From positions 1 to 34,827 of the IMG/VR virus record IMGVR_UViG_3300009158_003086: 34,827 nt of DNA. One strand, 5' to 3'. The translations under genes and the position numbers were made by a program. Below the pieces are notes generated by a model that was not told the origin of the DNA, made no database searches, and saw only the letters and a program-made list of their open reading frames with translations. This DNA is from a virus. Positions 7,950 to 16,247 of the stretch are shown here, piece by piece. Position 1 is the stretch's first letter. Each line of letters opens with the position of its first letter.

Positions 7950-8359
7950 TGGAAAATATATACAGTAAAATTGATCCAACCAAACTACTACATGTAATTG
8001 TTCGAAAAGAAAATTTAACGCCGGGCCGGGTTGAAGTAATTAATGAAGACCAGTTTATCCAATGTGCGCTACTTAACATGGAAAAAGGTAAAACCTTTAA
8101 GCCGCATAAACATATATGGAAAGAACGAACACGCAATGTAATTGCTCAAGAAAGTTGGATTGTAATTCAAGGAAGTGTTAAATGCATCTTTTATGATATT
8201 GACGATCAGATACTTGCTACTCCGATCCTATATCCAGGCGATGCATCATTTACTTTGGAAGGTGGGCATAACTATGAGATATTAGAAAATAATACATTGG
8301 TATATGAATATAAAACAGGTCCATATGAAGGACAACAATTAGATAAACAATTTATATAA
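7949..8359 (+). CDS. Cupin-fold protein (WbuC-like)
   Basis: A single-domain cupin of 136 residues. The likely metal ligands are H53 and H55 in FKPHKHIWKER, E68 in AQESWIVIQG and H107 in LEGGHNYE, set around the two cupin motifs (GSVKCIFYD between them). Small cupins of the WbuC type occur in O-antigen clusters, where their reaction is poorly defined; others act as sugar epimerases or isomerases. It sits between glycosyltransferase and methyltransferase genes, so a step in nucleotide-sugar or glycan modification is likely. Start ATG overlaps the preceding stop in TAATG. Confidence 0.8.
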   Translation: MENIYSKIDPTKLLHVIVRKENLTPGRVEVINEDQFIQCALLNMEKGKTFKPHKHIWKERTRNVIAQESWIVIQGSVKCIFYDIDDQILATPILYPGDASFTLEGGHNYEILENNTLVYEYKTGPYEGQQLDKQFI

Positions 8360-8366
8360 GGAATAT

Positions 8367-9026
8367 ATGAAAATAGTAAAATACGATAAGTATGAAGTTA
8401 AATCAATCGAAAACGATTTAGATTATCAAGAATATGTAAATTTACAAAGTGGCAGAAGCGGTATACCAGTAAATCATAATAATTTTATCAAGGACATCGA
8501 TGAAATGATTAATGTATTTGATATCACAACAGATGATAATATCATCGATGTTGGATGTAGAGGTAATGCACAAGTTTTATTTAATCTTAAAAATAAAGGT
8601 TATAAAAATGTTTATGGAATCGATATCGGGTATGATGCTGAAACACAATGGAAAAACCATCCAGAAGATTTGCAACAAAATTTAAAACGAGCAGATGTAC
8701 ATGAAGGCATTCCATTTAATGTTAAATTTAAAGTAATAACATGTTCACATGTATTAGAACATTGTTACGATCCAGAACAAGTAATTAAACATTTTCATGA
8801 TAGTTTAGAAGAAGGCGGAATTTTGCATTTACAAATTCCATTATCAAAATATAATGAATATATCAACCATGCGCCTCATTATGCATATTGGTCAGATGAA
8901 TCAACATTTGAAATGTGGTTATCAAATTTGGGCTTTGAAGTTATGCGATCAATTAATGCACAAAACATAAGCGATCGTCCAGTTTCAGATGATTATTGTA
9001 CAATTTCTAAAAAAATATCAAAATGA
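8367..9026 (+). CDS. SAM-dependent methyltransferase (class I)
   Basis: A 219-residue Rossmann-like methyltransferase. Motif I is IIDVGCRGNAQVLFNL (59-74), followed by an acidic strand end in YGIDIG, then CSHVLEHCYDP (motif IV/post-II) and EEGGILHLQIPL near the end of the core. The substrate is not visible from sequence, but the location among glycosyltransferases suggests O-methylation of a sugar chain. AAGGAATAT precedes ATG 8367. The C-terminus overlaps the next methyltransferase gene in ATGA. Confidence 0.88.
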   Translation: MKIVKYDKYEVKSIENDLDYQEYVNLQSGRSGIPVNHNNFIKDIDEMINVFDITTDDNIIDVGCRGNAQVLFNLKNKGYKNVYGIDIGYDAETQWKNHPEDLQQNLKRADVHEGIPFNVKFKVITCSHVLEHCYDPEQVIKHFHDSLEEGGILHLQIPLSKYNEYINHAPHYAYWSDESTFEMWLSNLGFEVMRSINAQNISDRPVSDDYCTISKKISK

Positions 9027-9559
9027 TTAAATTACATTTAGGATGTGGTTGGAGAAACTTTGGGTCGGATTGGATCCATATTGATGGCGGCGATTATGAA
9101 CATTTAGATTATAATGATATAACTAAGTTACCATATGATGATAATAGTGTTGATTTAATTTATGCATCACATGTTATAGAATATTTTGATCGTAATGAAG
9201 TCAATTATATTTTACAAGAATGGTATCGAGTATTAAAGCCTGGCGGTAAAATTCGAGTTGCAGTTCCTGATTTTATGAAATTAATTTGGGTTTATCAAGA
9301 TACAAAAGATTTAAATAGAATATTAGGTCCTTTATTTGGAAAAATGCCGATGGCTGATCAAACAATATATCATAAAACCGTATACGATTTTAATTCATTA
9401 AAAGAATTATTAAAATCATTAGGATTTAACAATATAATTTCATATAATTGGAAAGAGACCGACCATTCAGAACATGATGATCACTCACAAGCATATTATC
9501 CACACATGGAAAAAGAAAATGGATTATTAATAAGTTTGAATGTTGAGGCAACAAAATGA
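9023..9559 (+). CDS. SAM-dependent methyltransferase (Methyltransf_11-like)
   Basis: A second, compact methyltransferase of 178 residues. Motif I is at the very N-terminus (KLHLGCGWRNFG), then WIHIDGGDYEHLDYND, the strand FDLI-type segment VDLIYASHVIEYF, and EWYRVLKPGGKIRVAVPDF, the usual post-motif III region. Unlike the upstream enzyme it has no N-terminal extension. Likely a sugar or lipid-linked glycan O-methyltransferase by context; not a DNA methyltransferase, since no DPPY or NPPF motif is present. Confidence 0.88.
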   Translation: MIKLHLGCGWRNFGSDWIHIDGGDYEHLDYNDITKLPYDDNSVDLIYASHVIEYFDRNEVNYILQEWYRVLKPGGKIRVAVPDFMKLIWVYQDTKDLNRILGPLFGKMPMADQTIYHKTVYDFNSLKELLKSLGFNNIISYNWKETDHSEHDDHSQAYYPHMEKENGLLISLNVEATK

Positions 9560-10149
9560 ATTTTAATGTAATAACTGAGTTTGAAAATAAAGTTGCTAAG
9601 TTCTTTGGAGCACCTTATGCAATAGCAGTAGATAGTTGTACTCACGGAGTTGAATTAGCATTACGATACACCAATACTATTCACATTAATGTACCAAAGC
9701 ATACCTATTTATCAGTCCCATTCTTAGCTAATAAACTAAACATAGAATTAGTTTGGAGAGATGAAGATTGGGTAGATTATTATTATTTAACTGCAAACGT
9801 TATTGATGCCGCTGTCCTTTGGAAAAAAGATAGTTACATTCCAAATACCTTTATGGGAGTTAGTTTCCAATTCCAAAAACATTTATCACTAGGTCGAGGC
9901 GGAATACTTTTGACTGATAATGAAGAAGCTGCAATTAAAATAAAAAAGATGTCATATGACGGAAGACTTCCAGGATTACCATGGAGAGAACAAGATATTG
10001 ATACCATGGGCTATCATTATTATATGACACCCGAAACTGCGCAGTTAGGATTAGATAAATTACCAGCAGCAATAAAAAATACACCCAGGCAGTGGGTAGT
10101 AACTGATTGGCCGGATTTGACACAAATGAAAATATTTAAAAAATTATGA
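9556..10149 (+). CDS. Short DegT/DnrJ/EryC1-type aminotransferase
   Basis: PLP-dependent sugar aminotransferase family, but only 197 residues against roughly 370 for the family. Present are the N-terminal FENKVAKFFGAPYAIAVDSCTHGVELAL, the strand NVIDAAVLW at the position of the PLP-contacting aspartate (D84), and SFQFQKHLSLGRGGILLT, where K108 is the expected PLP lysine. A YHYYMTPETAQLGL segment matches the usual dimer region, after which the protein ends. The missing part is the C-terminal small domain. It ends cleanly in an ATGA overlap with gmd, so it is a short form rather than an obvious frameshift. Paired with Gmd, it could form a GDP-amino sugar such as GDP-perosamine (inference). Confidence 0.8.
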   Translation: MNFNVITEFENKVAKFFGAPYAIAVDSCTHGVELALRYTNTIHINVPKHTYLSVPFLANKLNIELVWRDEDWVDYYYLTANVIDAAVLWKKDSYIPNTFMGVSFQFQKHLSLGRGGILLTDNEEAAIKIKKMSYDGRLPGLPWREQDIDTMGYHYYMTPETAQLGLDKLPAAIKNTPRQWVVTDWPDLTQMKIFKKL

Positions 10150-11117
10150 AAAAAGCATTTATAACAGGAATTGCTGGACAAGATGGTTCATATTTAGCAG
10201 AACATTTATATGCATTAGGATATGAAGTACACGGCATTATACGTAGAAATTCCACACCAGAACATCAAGAATCTAGGATATCGTATCTAGATGATAAAAT
10301 AAAAACATACTATGGCGATTTATTAGATCAAGGCAGTTTAGATCGTTTGCTTCGTGATATTCAGCCAGATGAAATTTATAATCTAGCAGCACAGAGTCAT
10401 GTACGCATTAGTTATGATATTCCTCAATTTACAGTACAAACAAATTCATTAGGTGTTTTAAATATTTTAGAATCATATCGAAATGCTTGTCCGAATGCTA
10501 AATTCTATCAAGCAAGTAGTTCAGAGATGTTTGGTAGTTCAGTAGACAAAGACGGGTTTCAGCGAGAAACAACTCCAATGAATCCAGTATCACCATATGG
10601 CTGTACTAAGGTATTTGGATACAATATTGTAAGAAATTATCGTAACGCTTATAAGTTACATGCTAGCAATGGTATTCTTTTTAATCACGAATCACCTCGT
10701 CGGGGTTCAAACTTTGTAACTAATAAAGTTGTTAAGGCAGCTGTATTAATTAGTTTAGGGTTACAAGACAAATTAGAATTAGGTAACATGGATGCATATC
10801 GTGATTGGGGACATTCATATGATTATGTTCGTGCAATGCATTTAATTTTACAACAACCAGAACCAGGAGATTGGGTAGTTGCAACGGGTGAAACTAGATC
10901 AGTGCGTGATATGTGTGAATATGTTTTTAGTAAATTAGGATTAGATTATAAACAATATGTAATACAAAATGAGAAATTCTTACGACCAGAAGAATTACCA
11001 TACCTTAAAGGTGATTGCACAAAAATTAAAAATGAAATGAATTGGACATTAACATATACATTTGAAACAATGATGGATGAAATGATCGAATTTTGGTTAA
11101 AAACGTATACAAAATGA
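10146..11117 (+). CDS. gmd: GDP-mannose 4,6-dehydratase
   Basis: Converts GDP-D-mannose to GDP-4-keto-6-deoxy-D-mannose, the entry point to GDP-fucose, rhamnose or perosamine. The extended short-chain dehydrogenase features are clear: G8-x-x-G11-x-x-G14 in TGIAGQDGSYLAE, the Gmd-typical HGIIRRNS after the second strand, YGDLLDQGSL, YNLAAQSHV, ASSSEMFG and the catalytic Y151-x3-K155 in SPYGCTK. FNHESPRRGSNFVT and GNMDAYRDWGHSYDYV are hallmark Gmd segments, and RPEELPYLKGD matches the C-terminal end. At 323 residues it is slightly short but intact. It overlaps the flanking genes by four bases each. Confidence 0.95.
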   Translation: MKKAFITGIAGQDGSYLAEHLYALGYEVHGIIRRNSTPEHQESRISYLDDKIKTYYGDLLDQGSLDRLLRDIQPDEIYNLAAQSHVRISYDIPQFTVQTNSLGVLNILESYRNACPNAKFYQASSSEMFGSSVDKDGFQRETTPMNPVSPYGCTKVFGYNIVRNYRNAYKLHASNGILFNHESPRRGSNFVTNKVVKAAVLISLGLQDKLELGNMDAYRDWGHSYDYVRAMHLILQQPEPGDWVVATGETRSVRDMCEYVFSKLGLDYKQYVIQNEKFLRPEELPYLKGDCTKIKNEMNWTLTYTFETMMDEMIEFWLKTYTK

Positions 11118-11833
11118 TTTCTATAGTTCAAAATTTTATTTGCACCAAAGAAGAACGATTACAGGTATTGCGTGATTATTTGCCAATGATTGGAGATGTC
11201 TTTGGCGAGTGTGAATTTTATGTTAATTATAATAGTACTATTAATTTAGATGAAATATATTCATTGTATAAGCAACATATACCTAAATTGAATTTCTATA
11301 ATGATTTAAGTGAAGAATGGGCACCTGTTACATTAGCTTTAGCAAAACAAATAACAACCCCTTATACATTATTTTTATGTGAGGATACGCAAATACATGT
11401 ATCTAAACAACAAGTATATAATCGTATCAATGAATTTATTGAATTCGATTGTGATTATTTATTACTAACTAAATTAGAAAAATATCTGCGTCCTGAATAT
11501 ATAAATGGATATACTCCATATAATCAAACAACGTCTCCAGGATACCAAAAATTAAAATATGGATATTCTTATTTAGGTAAACACGCACCGCACAAACGAT
11601 TAAGTACCGATGCAGTTTATAAATCTAAATGGTATCAAGATCGTTTAGAAGAGTTTATATTGAATATTGATCAATGTAAACATCATATTCCAATTCGTGA
11701 CAAACGAAAACCAAATTGCTATGAAGGATATTATGATTTTGATAATGGAATGTCCCGATTTGCAGAATTAAAATGTTATATACCAGACGAAGTAATTATC
11801 TCTGAATTTGATGGAGTAAAACAAAATTCATGA
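11114..11833 (+). CDS. Probable glycosyltransferase-like protein (239 aa)
   Basis: Start chosen at ATG 11114, which forms an ATGA overlap with gmd; an in-frame TTG at 11093 is further upstream but would overlap gmd by 25 bases. The product begins MISIVQNFICTKEERLQVL, like a GT-A opening strand, and has TPYTLFLCEDTQIHVSKQQV, where an acidic pair after a hydrophobic strand takes the place of a D-x-D. A WYQDRLEEFILN segment follows. No exact family was recognised, and the missing clear D-x-D leaves its activity open. Position between gmd and a large glycosyltransferase fusion supports a role in the glycan pathway. Confidence 0.6.
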   Translation: MISIVQNFICTKEERLQVLRDYLPMIGDVFGECEFYVNYNSTINLDEIYSLYKQHIPKLNFYNDLSEEWAPVTLALAKQITTPYTLFLCEDTQIHVSKQQVYNRINEFIEFDCDYLLLTKLEKYLRPEYINGYTPYNQTTSPGYQKLKYGYSYLGKHAPHKRLSTDAVYKSKWYQDRLEEFILNIDQCKHHIPIRDKRKPNCYEGYYDFDNGMSRFAELKCYIPDEVIISEFDGVKQNS

Positions 11834-14034
11834 AAAATATAGTTTTTATACCTAACGTAGATTTAGGAAACGGCAGAAATCAACCATATCATTATTCAAT
11901 TAAAAGTTGGCAAAAATGGTGTGATAAAAATAATGTTCAATTAATAGAGTGGGCTGATACTATTGCCGACCCTGAACATTTAAAAGTTACATTGCAACGA
12001 TATTGGGTACATGATATTTTAGAACATAACGGAATTGATTATGATCAAGTTTTAATAGTTGATGCTGATACAATTATACATCCAGATGCACCTAACTTTT
12101 TTGAAGAAACTGATGGCAAATTTTGTGTAGTTGTGAATAATGGATGTTATGAGTGGACAACACGCAGCATTCAAAATTGGGGCGATGCATTGTTCCCAAC
12201 ACAGCCTAAAATTAAACCATGGAAATATTTTAATGGTGGGTTTCAAATTACTAACAAAACACATAGACCATTTTATGATAAAGTTAAAGATTTTTATTTA
12301 ACAAATATCAATACCATAAATCAATTAAACGATCAAATCAAAGCAGGGACGGATCAGACAATAATTAATTACTTAACACAACTGTTCCAAGTAGAAGTTA
12401 ATTACTTGCCGGAATGTTATAATTTGCAAGATTTGTTTAAAAAGAATTTGTTACATATTCCAGGACATTCTTGGTTCACTGATGAACTACATTTTGTGAA
12501 AGCTGGTTGGGTGTATCATTTCAATGCAATACCACAAAATCCTAGACACGTTGCATATTGGTTAGAACGTACATTTAATGAACTAAATTCATCAGTACAA
12601 GAAACTCCTAAAACGAGTCCAATTAGTTTAGATTATTTTTTAAACATGGAAGTGGCCAATGGCGGCATAAGCAAACAAGTATTAAATCTTAATGGAAAAT
12701 TAAAAACAGTACGAGAGATTGTTGAATATTGGAAAACAGCACCTGCATTAGATCTTACTCCAGAACAATGGCAGTATTATAATTGTATGATTGCTGGGTT
12801 CCGAAAGAATGTAGCAAACCATCACGATATGGGTTGGGACAATATGACTCGTGAATATTATGAATCCTTAGACCCGATGTCTGATAATGAAATTGAAATA
12901 TTCCTTAAAGAGAATGTAGTCGAGTTTGATAATGGATTTATAAAACATAGTTATCATAGAGCATATGCAATGATTGGAAGATTGGTTCGCAATGAAAAAT
13001 ACATTCCATTTTATATGGATACAACTAAAATATATGATACTCCTACAAAATTAGATGGTGTTCATCGAGTTAAACCTATAGTATCAAAAATTAAACTTTT
13101 AAATCAATTAGATGCATTAGGAATTGATCGTAATGAATATTGTTTAACGCAAAGTTCAATATTGAGCATTATGGGTATCAGAGACAATGATGATTTGGAT
13201 ATTATTATTTCATCAAAGCTAAGAAGCCAAAACATTACGTTTCCAAACGGCATAGAAGTATTTCCTGAAAACTATGATAAATTTAAATGTTTTGGTGCCA
13301 ATGGTGATGATAATATTTTACAAAATTATTGTGTAAATATATCTGGTTATAAATTCTTAGAACCTAGATTTTATTTTTCTAGAAAAAATATTAATGATAC
13401 ATCAAGGGACATTCAAGATTGGAAATTAATTAAAGAATTTTTTGAATACAATTCGCATAAAGGATATCCATTTAATTTTGATTTTTATAAATGGGGTGTT
13501 ACATATGTTGATACAATACAATTAGCAGATTTAAATCTTTATGGGTTTGAATTAATTAAAGATAAATTAGATCGAGTAATTAACGGAATCAATCATGGAC
13601 GAATAATTTATCGCGATACAAAAGAAAATAGATATATTAAAATATTTAACAAACAATATTGTAGATTAAAGAATTTTCAAGATGCTATTACGGGAGGTTT
13701 ATTTAACGGATTAGTACCAGCATTAGAATCACTGATATATGATGGCGATATGTTGTGTGGATACATAATGCAATCAGGAAACATAATTGCTGAGAATGAT
13801 CATGAATTCAATAAAATACCTAATCATTTTATAAATACAGTATTACGGAATTGCAAAAAACGAAATAAGATCTACTATGATCTAGTTCCACAAAACATAA
13901 TACAATTATCAAATGGACAATATAGTTTAATTGATTTAGAAAGTGTATATGATCCAGGACAGGAACAACTCATGCAACAACATGGTGCAACATATAAACC
14001 AAATAATTTGTTAGAACAATTGGATTCAATCTAA
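11830..14034 (+). CDS. Fusion: glycosyltransferase + nucleotidyltransferase-like + kinase-like domains
   Basis: The 734-residue protein joins several modules. Residues 1-250 look like a GT8-type GT-A glycosyltransferase: QVLIVDADTIIHPD with D78-A-D80, KYFNGGFQI, AGTDQTIINY and a final GWVYHFNAIP. Around 360-400 is NGFIKHSYHRAYAMIGRL, reminiscent of a ParB-like nuclease or kinase segment. At 434-462, NEYCLTQSSILSIMGIRDNDDLDIII resembles a nucleotidyltransferase/LicD-type site with an acidic DDLD. At 676-706, KIYYDLVPQNIIQ followed by YSLIDLESVYD resembles the catalytic and metal-binding loops of an aminoglycoside-phosphotransferase-like kinase. One polypeptide may thus activate and transfer a sugar or phosphate group; only the first domain is well supported. 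Confidence 0.75.
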   Translation: MKNIVFIPNVDLGNGRNQPYHYSIKSWQKWCDKNNVQLIEWADTIADPEHLKVTLQRYWVHDILEHNGIDYDQVLIVDADTIIHPDAPNFFEETDGKFCVVVNNGCYEWTTRSIQNWGDALFPTQPKIKPWKYFNGGFQITNKTHRPFYDKVKDFYLTNINTINQLNDQIKAGTDQTIINYLTQLFQVEVNYLPECYNLQDLFKKNLLHIPGHSWFTDELHFVKAGWVYHFNAIPQNPRHVAYWLERTFNELNSSVQETPKTSPISLDYFLNMEVANGGISKQVLNLNGKLKTVREIVEYWKTAPALDLTPEQWQYYNCMIAGFRKNVANHHDMGWDNMTREYYESLDPMSDNEIEIFLKENVVEFDNGFIKHSYHRAYAMIGRLVRNEKYIPFYMDTTKIYDTPTKLDGVHRVKPIVSKIKLLNQLDALGIDRNEYCLTQSSILSIMGIRDNDDLDIIISSKLRSQNITFPNGIEVFPENYDKFKCFGANGDDNILQNYCVNISGYKFLEPRFYFSRKNINDTSRDIQDWKLIKEFFEYNSHKGYPFNFDFYKWGVTYVDTIQLADLNLYGFELIKDKLDRVINGINHGRIIYRDTKENRYIKIFNKQYCRLKNFQDAITGGLFNGLVPALESLIYDGDMLCGYIMQSGNIIAENDHEFNKIPNHFINTVLRNCKKRNKIYYDLVPQNIIQLSNGQYSLIDLESVYDPGQEQLMQQHGATYKPNNLLEQLDSI

Positions 14035-14053
14035 TTTTTTTATATAATTAAAT

Positions 14054-14983
14054 ATGGATAGTTCCTTTAACATATTGCTTACATGTGCAGGTGGACCTGC
14101 AGCTGTCAGTGTAATAAAATCTTTGCGTTGCAGTAAATTTAAAGATACTATTAAAATTGTTGCAACAGATCAGGATCCATTAAGTGCAGGAATGCAATTA
14201 GCTGATCGTAATTATATTACTCCTAACGTAGATCTTCCTAATTGGTGGGATACAATTGAATCAATAATTAAACAAGAAAATATTAACGTAATATTACAGA
14301 CAGGCGATGTTGATATATTACAGTTTGCTCAGCATAAATGCGATTTAACTAGATTGGGAGTTTTTAATTTAATACCAGCTGCGTCGACAATTCGTATTTG
14401 CCAGGATAAGTATGTATTTTATTCATTATGCAAACAAGTTTATAAATTACCATATACATCTAAATCAGATACACCCCGCGGGGCAAGAAATCGTATCATT
14501 AAACCAAATAGAGGCAGCGGAAGTAACGGCATCCAATTAATTGATAGTCCAGTGTCAGTCAAAGTAGATGACGGATATATAATACAAACATTGTTACCAG
14601 GCAAAGAAATATCAGTAGATATACTTTGTGACTCTGATTCAAATACATTGAACGCCGTAATACGAGAACGCATACAAACTAAAGCTGGAATTTCCACTAA
14701 GGGTAAAATTATAAAAGATAGTTCGGTATTATTAGAATGTATGAACATATGCAAGTATTTAAATATAATAGGCCCAGCATGTATTCAATTAAAACAAGAC
14801 GAAAATAACAAATACAAGTTTATTGAGATTAATCCTAGATTTGGCGGAGGATTATATTTTAGTACATTAGCCGGCGTTAATATACCAGAAATGATGTTAG
14901 AATTATTTTCTGATCAGCAAGTTACAATCAATGAACCTAAAGAAATAACCGTGGTCCGGTATTTTGAAGAAATAATAATATAA
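14054..14983 (+). CDS. ATP-grasp ligase
   Basis: A 309-residue ATP-grasp protein of the CarB/PylC-like type. The N-terminal pre-ATP-grasp domain starts NILLTCAGGPAAVSVIKSL with a glycine loop. ATP-binding elements follow: RIIKPNRGSGSNGI (K150 and glycine-rich loop), LLPGKEISVDIL (181-191) and the metal-binding FIEINPRFGGG (257-266). ATP-grasp enzymes join a carboxylate to an amine or similar group through an acyl phosphate. In polysaccharide clusters they often add amino acids or other acids to sugars; which substrate is used here is unknown. A short AT-rich gap (TTTTTTTATATAATTAAAT) separates it from the preceding gene. Confidence 0.88.
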   Translation: MDSSFNILLTCAGGPAAVSVIKSLRCSKFKDTIKIVATDQDPLSAGMQLADRNYITPNVDLPNWWDTIESIIKQENINVILQTGDVDILQFAQHKCDLTRLGVFNLIPAASTIRICQDKYVFYSLCKQVYKLPYTSKSDTPRGARNRIIKPNRGSGSNGIQLIDSPVSVKVDDGYIIQTLLPGKEISVDILCDSDSNTLNAVIRERIQTKAGISTKGKIIKDSSVLLECMNICKYLNIIGPACIQLKQDENNKYKFIEINPRFGGGLYFSTLAGVNIPEMMLELFSDQQVTINEPKEITVVRYFEEIII

Positions 14984-15912
14984 TGGCACACTTTTTTAGA
15001 ATATATAATAATGAGCTATCATCATTAGGCGAAGTCAAAAAAATTGGATTTGATATAAATGATGCATACGCAATACCAGATGAATATTTAGAACAAGGCG
15101 AATTTGTAGTAATGCGAACTTGCCACGGAATAGGCGATTGGTCAATTATATCAGCAATGCCTAGATTATTAAAACAAAAATATCCAGATTGCAAAGTTTA
15201 TGTGCCATCTACTAAAATGTTACGTACTGTGTTCGGCGAGATGCTGAATACGTGGGGCTATGGCACATATGATTGCTCCAACATAACTCTTGATATCTTT
15301 AAAAACAATCCTTATGTAGACGCATTTATTGATAGTGCAAATGAAGATATATTTCATGATCATTATAGACTATATGATTTAAATGATTCAAAAATACCAT
15401 TAGTAGAACAAATGCTTAAGTTTTGGCAATTTTCTGATGAAGAAATGCAAGACAGTAATCCTGACATATATTTTGATACTGATGAAATTAATTTTGGTGA
15501 TACATTGATTGCTGATACTTGGAACAATAAACCATATGGATATATTTCTGTGTCATCAACATTTGGAGAAACATCGGATGCACAAAATTTAATTGATGTT
15601 ATTGATAAAAATTTAAATTGGTTTTACTATGGCGAAGTTCCAATCAAAGATACAGTTTTAAATTTTTTAGAAAACGTTGTCGAAGTTAAACCTATGCAGT
15701 TATCTATCAGACAACAAATGTATTTGAAGTCAACGGCTCAAATTAATATAGGAAATGAGACAGGTATGAATCTTTGGTCGAGCAGATATTCAAAAACATA
15801 TATTTTAGGAAATAGAAAATATGGTGCAAACCATGGAGGCATAAATGAAGGTAAAATTAGAAAGGATCCATTTTCAAGTGGCAATTTTCTTAAAAATATT
15901 ATATACGTATGA
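14983..15912 (+). CDS. Glycosyltransferase family 9-like protein
   Basis: A 309-residue protein with the features of the ADP-heptose:LPS heptosyltransferase (GT9) fold. VVMRTCHGIGDWSIISAMP is a GIGD loop as in WaaC/WaaF, followed by LLKQKYPDCKVYVPS. The later YLKSTAQINIGNETGMNLW is the usual C-terminal nucleotide-sugar-binding segment with a G-N-E-T/S pattern. A poorly conserved middle part is typical of divergent phage members. It starts in a TAATG overlap and ends in an ATGA overlap with the phosphatase gene. The donor need not be heptose. Confidence 0.7.
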   Translation: MAHFFRIYNNELSSLGEVKKIGFDINDAYAIPDEYLEQGEFVVMRTCHGIGDWSIISAMPRLLKQKYPDCKVYVPSTKMLRTVFGEMLNTWGYGTYDCSNITLDIFKNNPYVDAFIDSANEDIFHDHYRLYDLNDSKIPLVEQMLKFWQFSDEEMQDSNPDIYFDTDEINFGDTLIADTWNNKPYGYISVSSTFGETSDAQNLIDVIDKNLNWFYYGEVPIKDTVLNFLENVVEVKPMQLSIRQQMYLKSTAQINIGNETGMNLWSSRYSKTYILGNRKYGANHGGINEGKIRKDPFSSGNFLKNIIYV

Positions 15913-16247
15913 AATTTTATGAATCAACTCCGTACACACAAGGTACGCAACAAGTTGCATTAGTTGATATTGATGAAACAATTTGTTGTTATCCAAATAC
16001 TCGCAGATATGATTTAGCGGAACCGATACATGAAAATATTGATAAAATTAATAAGTTGTATGACTCCGGTTGGAAAATTATTTATTGGACAGCTCGGGGT
16101 GCTATATCTGGAGCAGATTATAAACAATTTACATTGGAACAATTGAATACATGGAATTGTAAATTTCACGAACTTAAGTGTGGAGATGAAAAGCCGCATT
16201 TTGACTTAGTAATAGATGATAAAGCAAAAAGGATAGAAGAAATATGA
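15909..16247 (+). CDS. HAD-superfamily phosphatase
   Basis: A small (112 residue) HAD phosphatase with no cap domain. The nucleophile motif is D20-I-D22-E-T24 (VALVDIDETI), motif II is the threonine in KIIYWTARGAIS, and motif IV is DLVIDDKA with two acidic residues. FHELKCGDEKPHFD between them is like that of capsule-cluster phosphatases. It would remove a phosphate from a sugar or glycan intermediate. The gene overlaps both neighbours by four bases. Confidence 0.88.
   Translation: MKFYESTPYTQGTQQVALVDIDETICCYPNTRRYDLAEPIHENIDKINKLYDSGWKIIYWTARGAISGADYKQFTLEQLNTWNCKFHELKCGDEKPHFDLVIDDKAKRIEEI

Noticed and set aside
9556-10149. Frameshifted full-length DegT gene
   Set aside because: The following bases are entirely taken by gmd, which begins in a clean ATGA overlap, so no C-terminal domain is encoded in another frame.
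11093-11113. TTG start for the glycosyltransferase-like protein after gmd
   Set aside because: ATG 11114 makes the usual ATGA overlap; the extra seven residues are within gmd.
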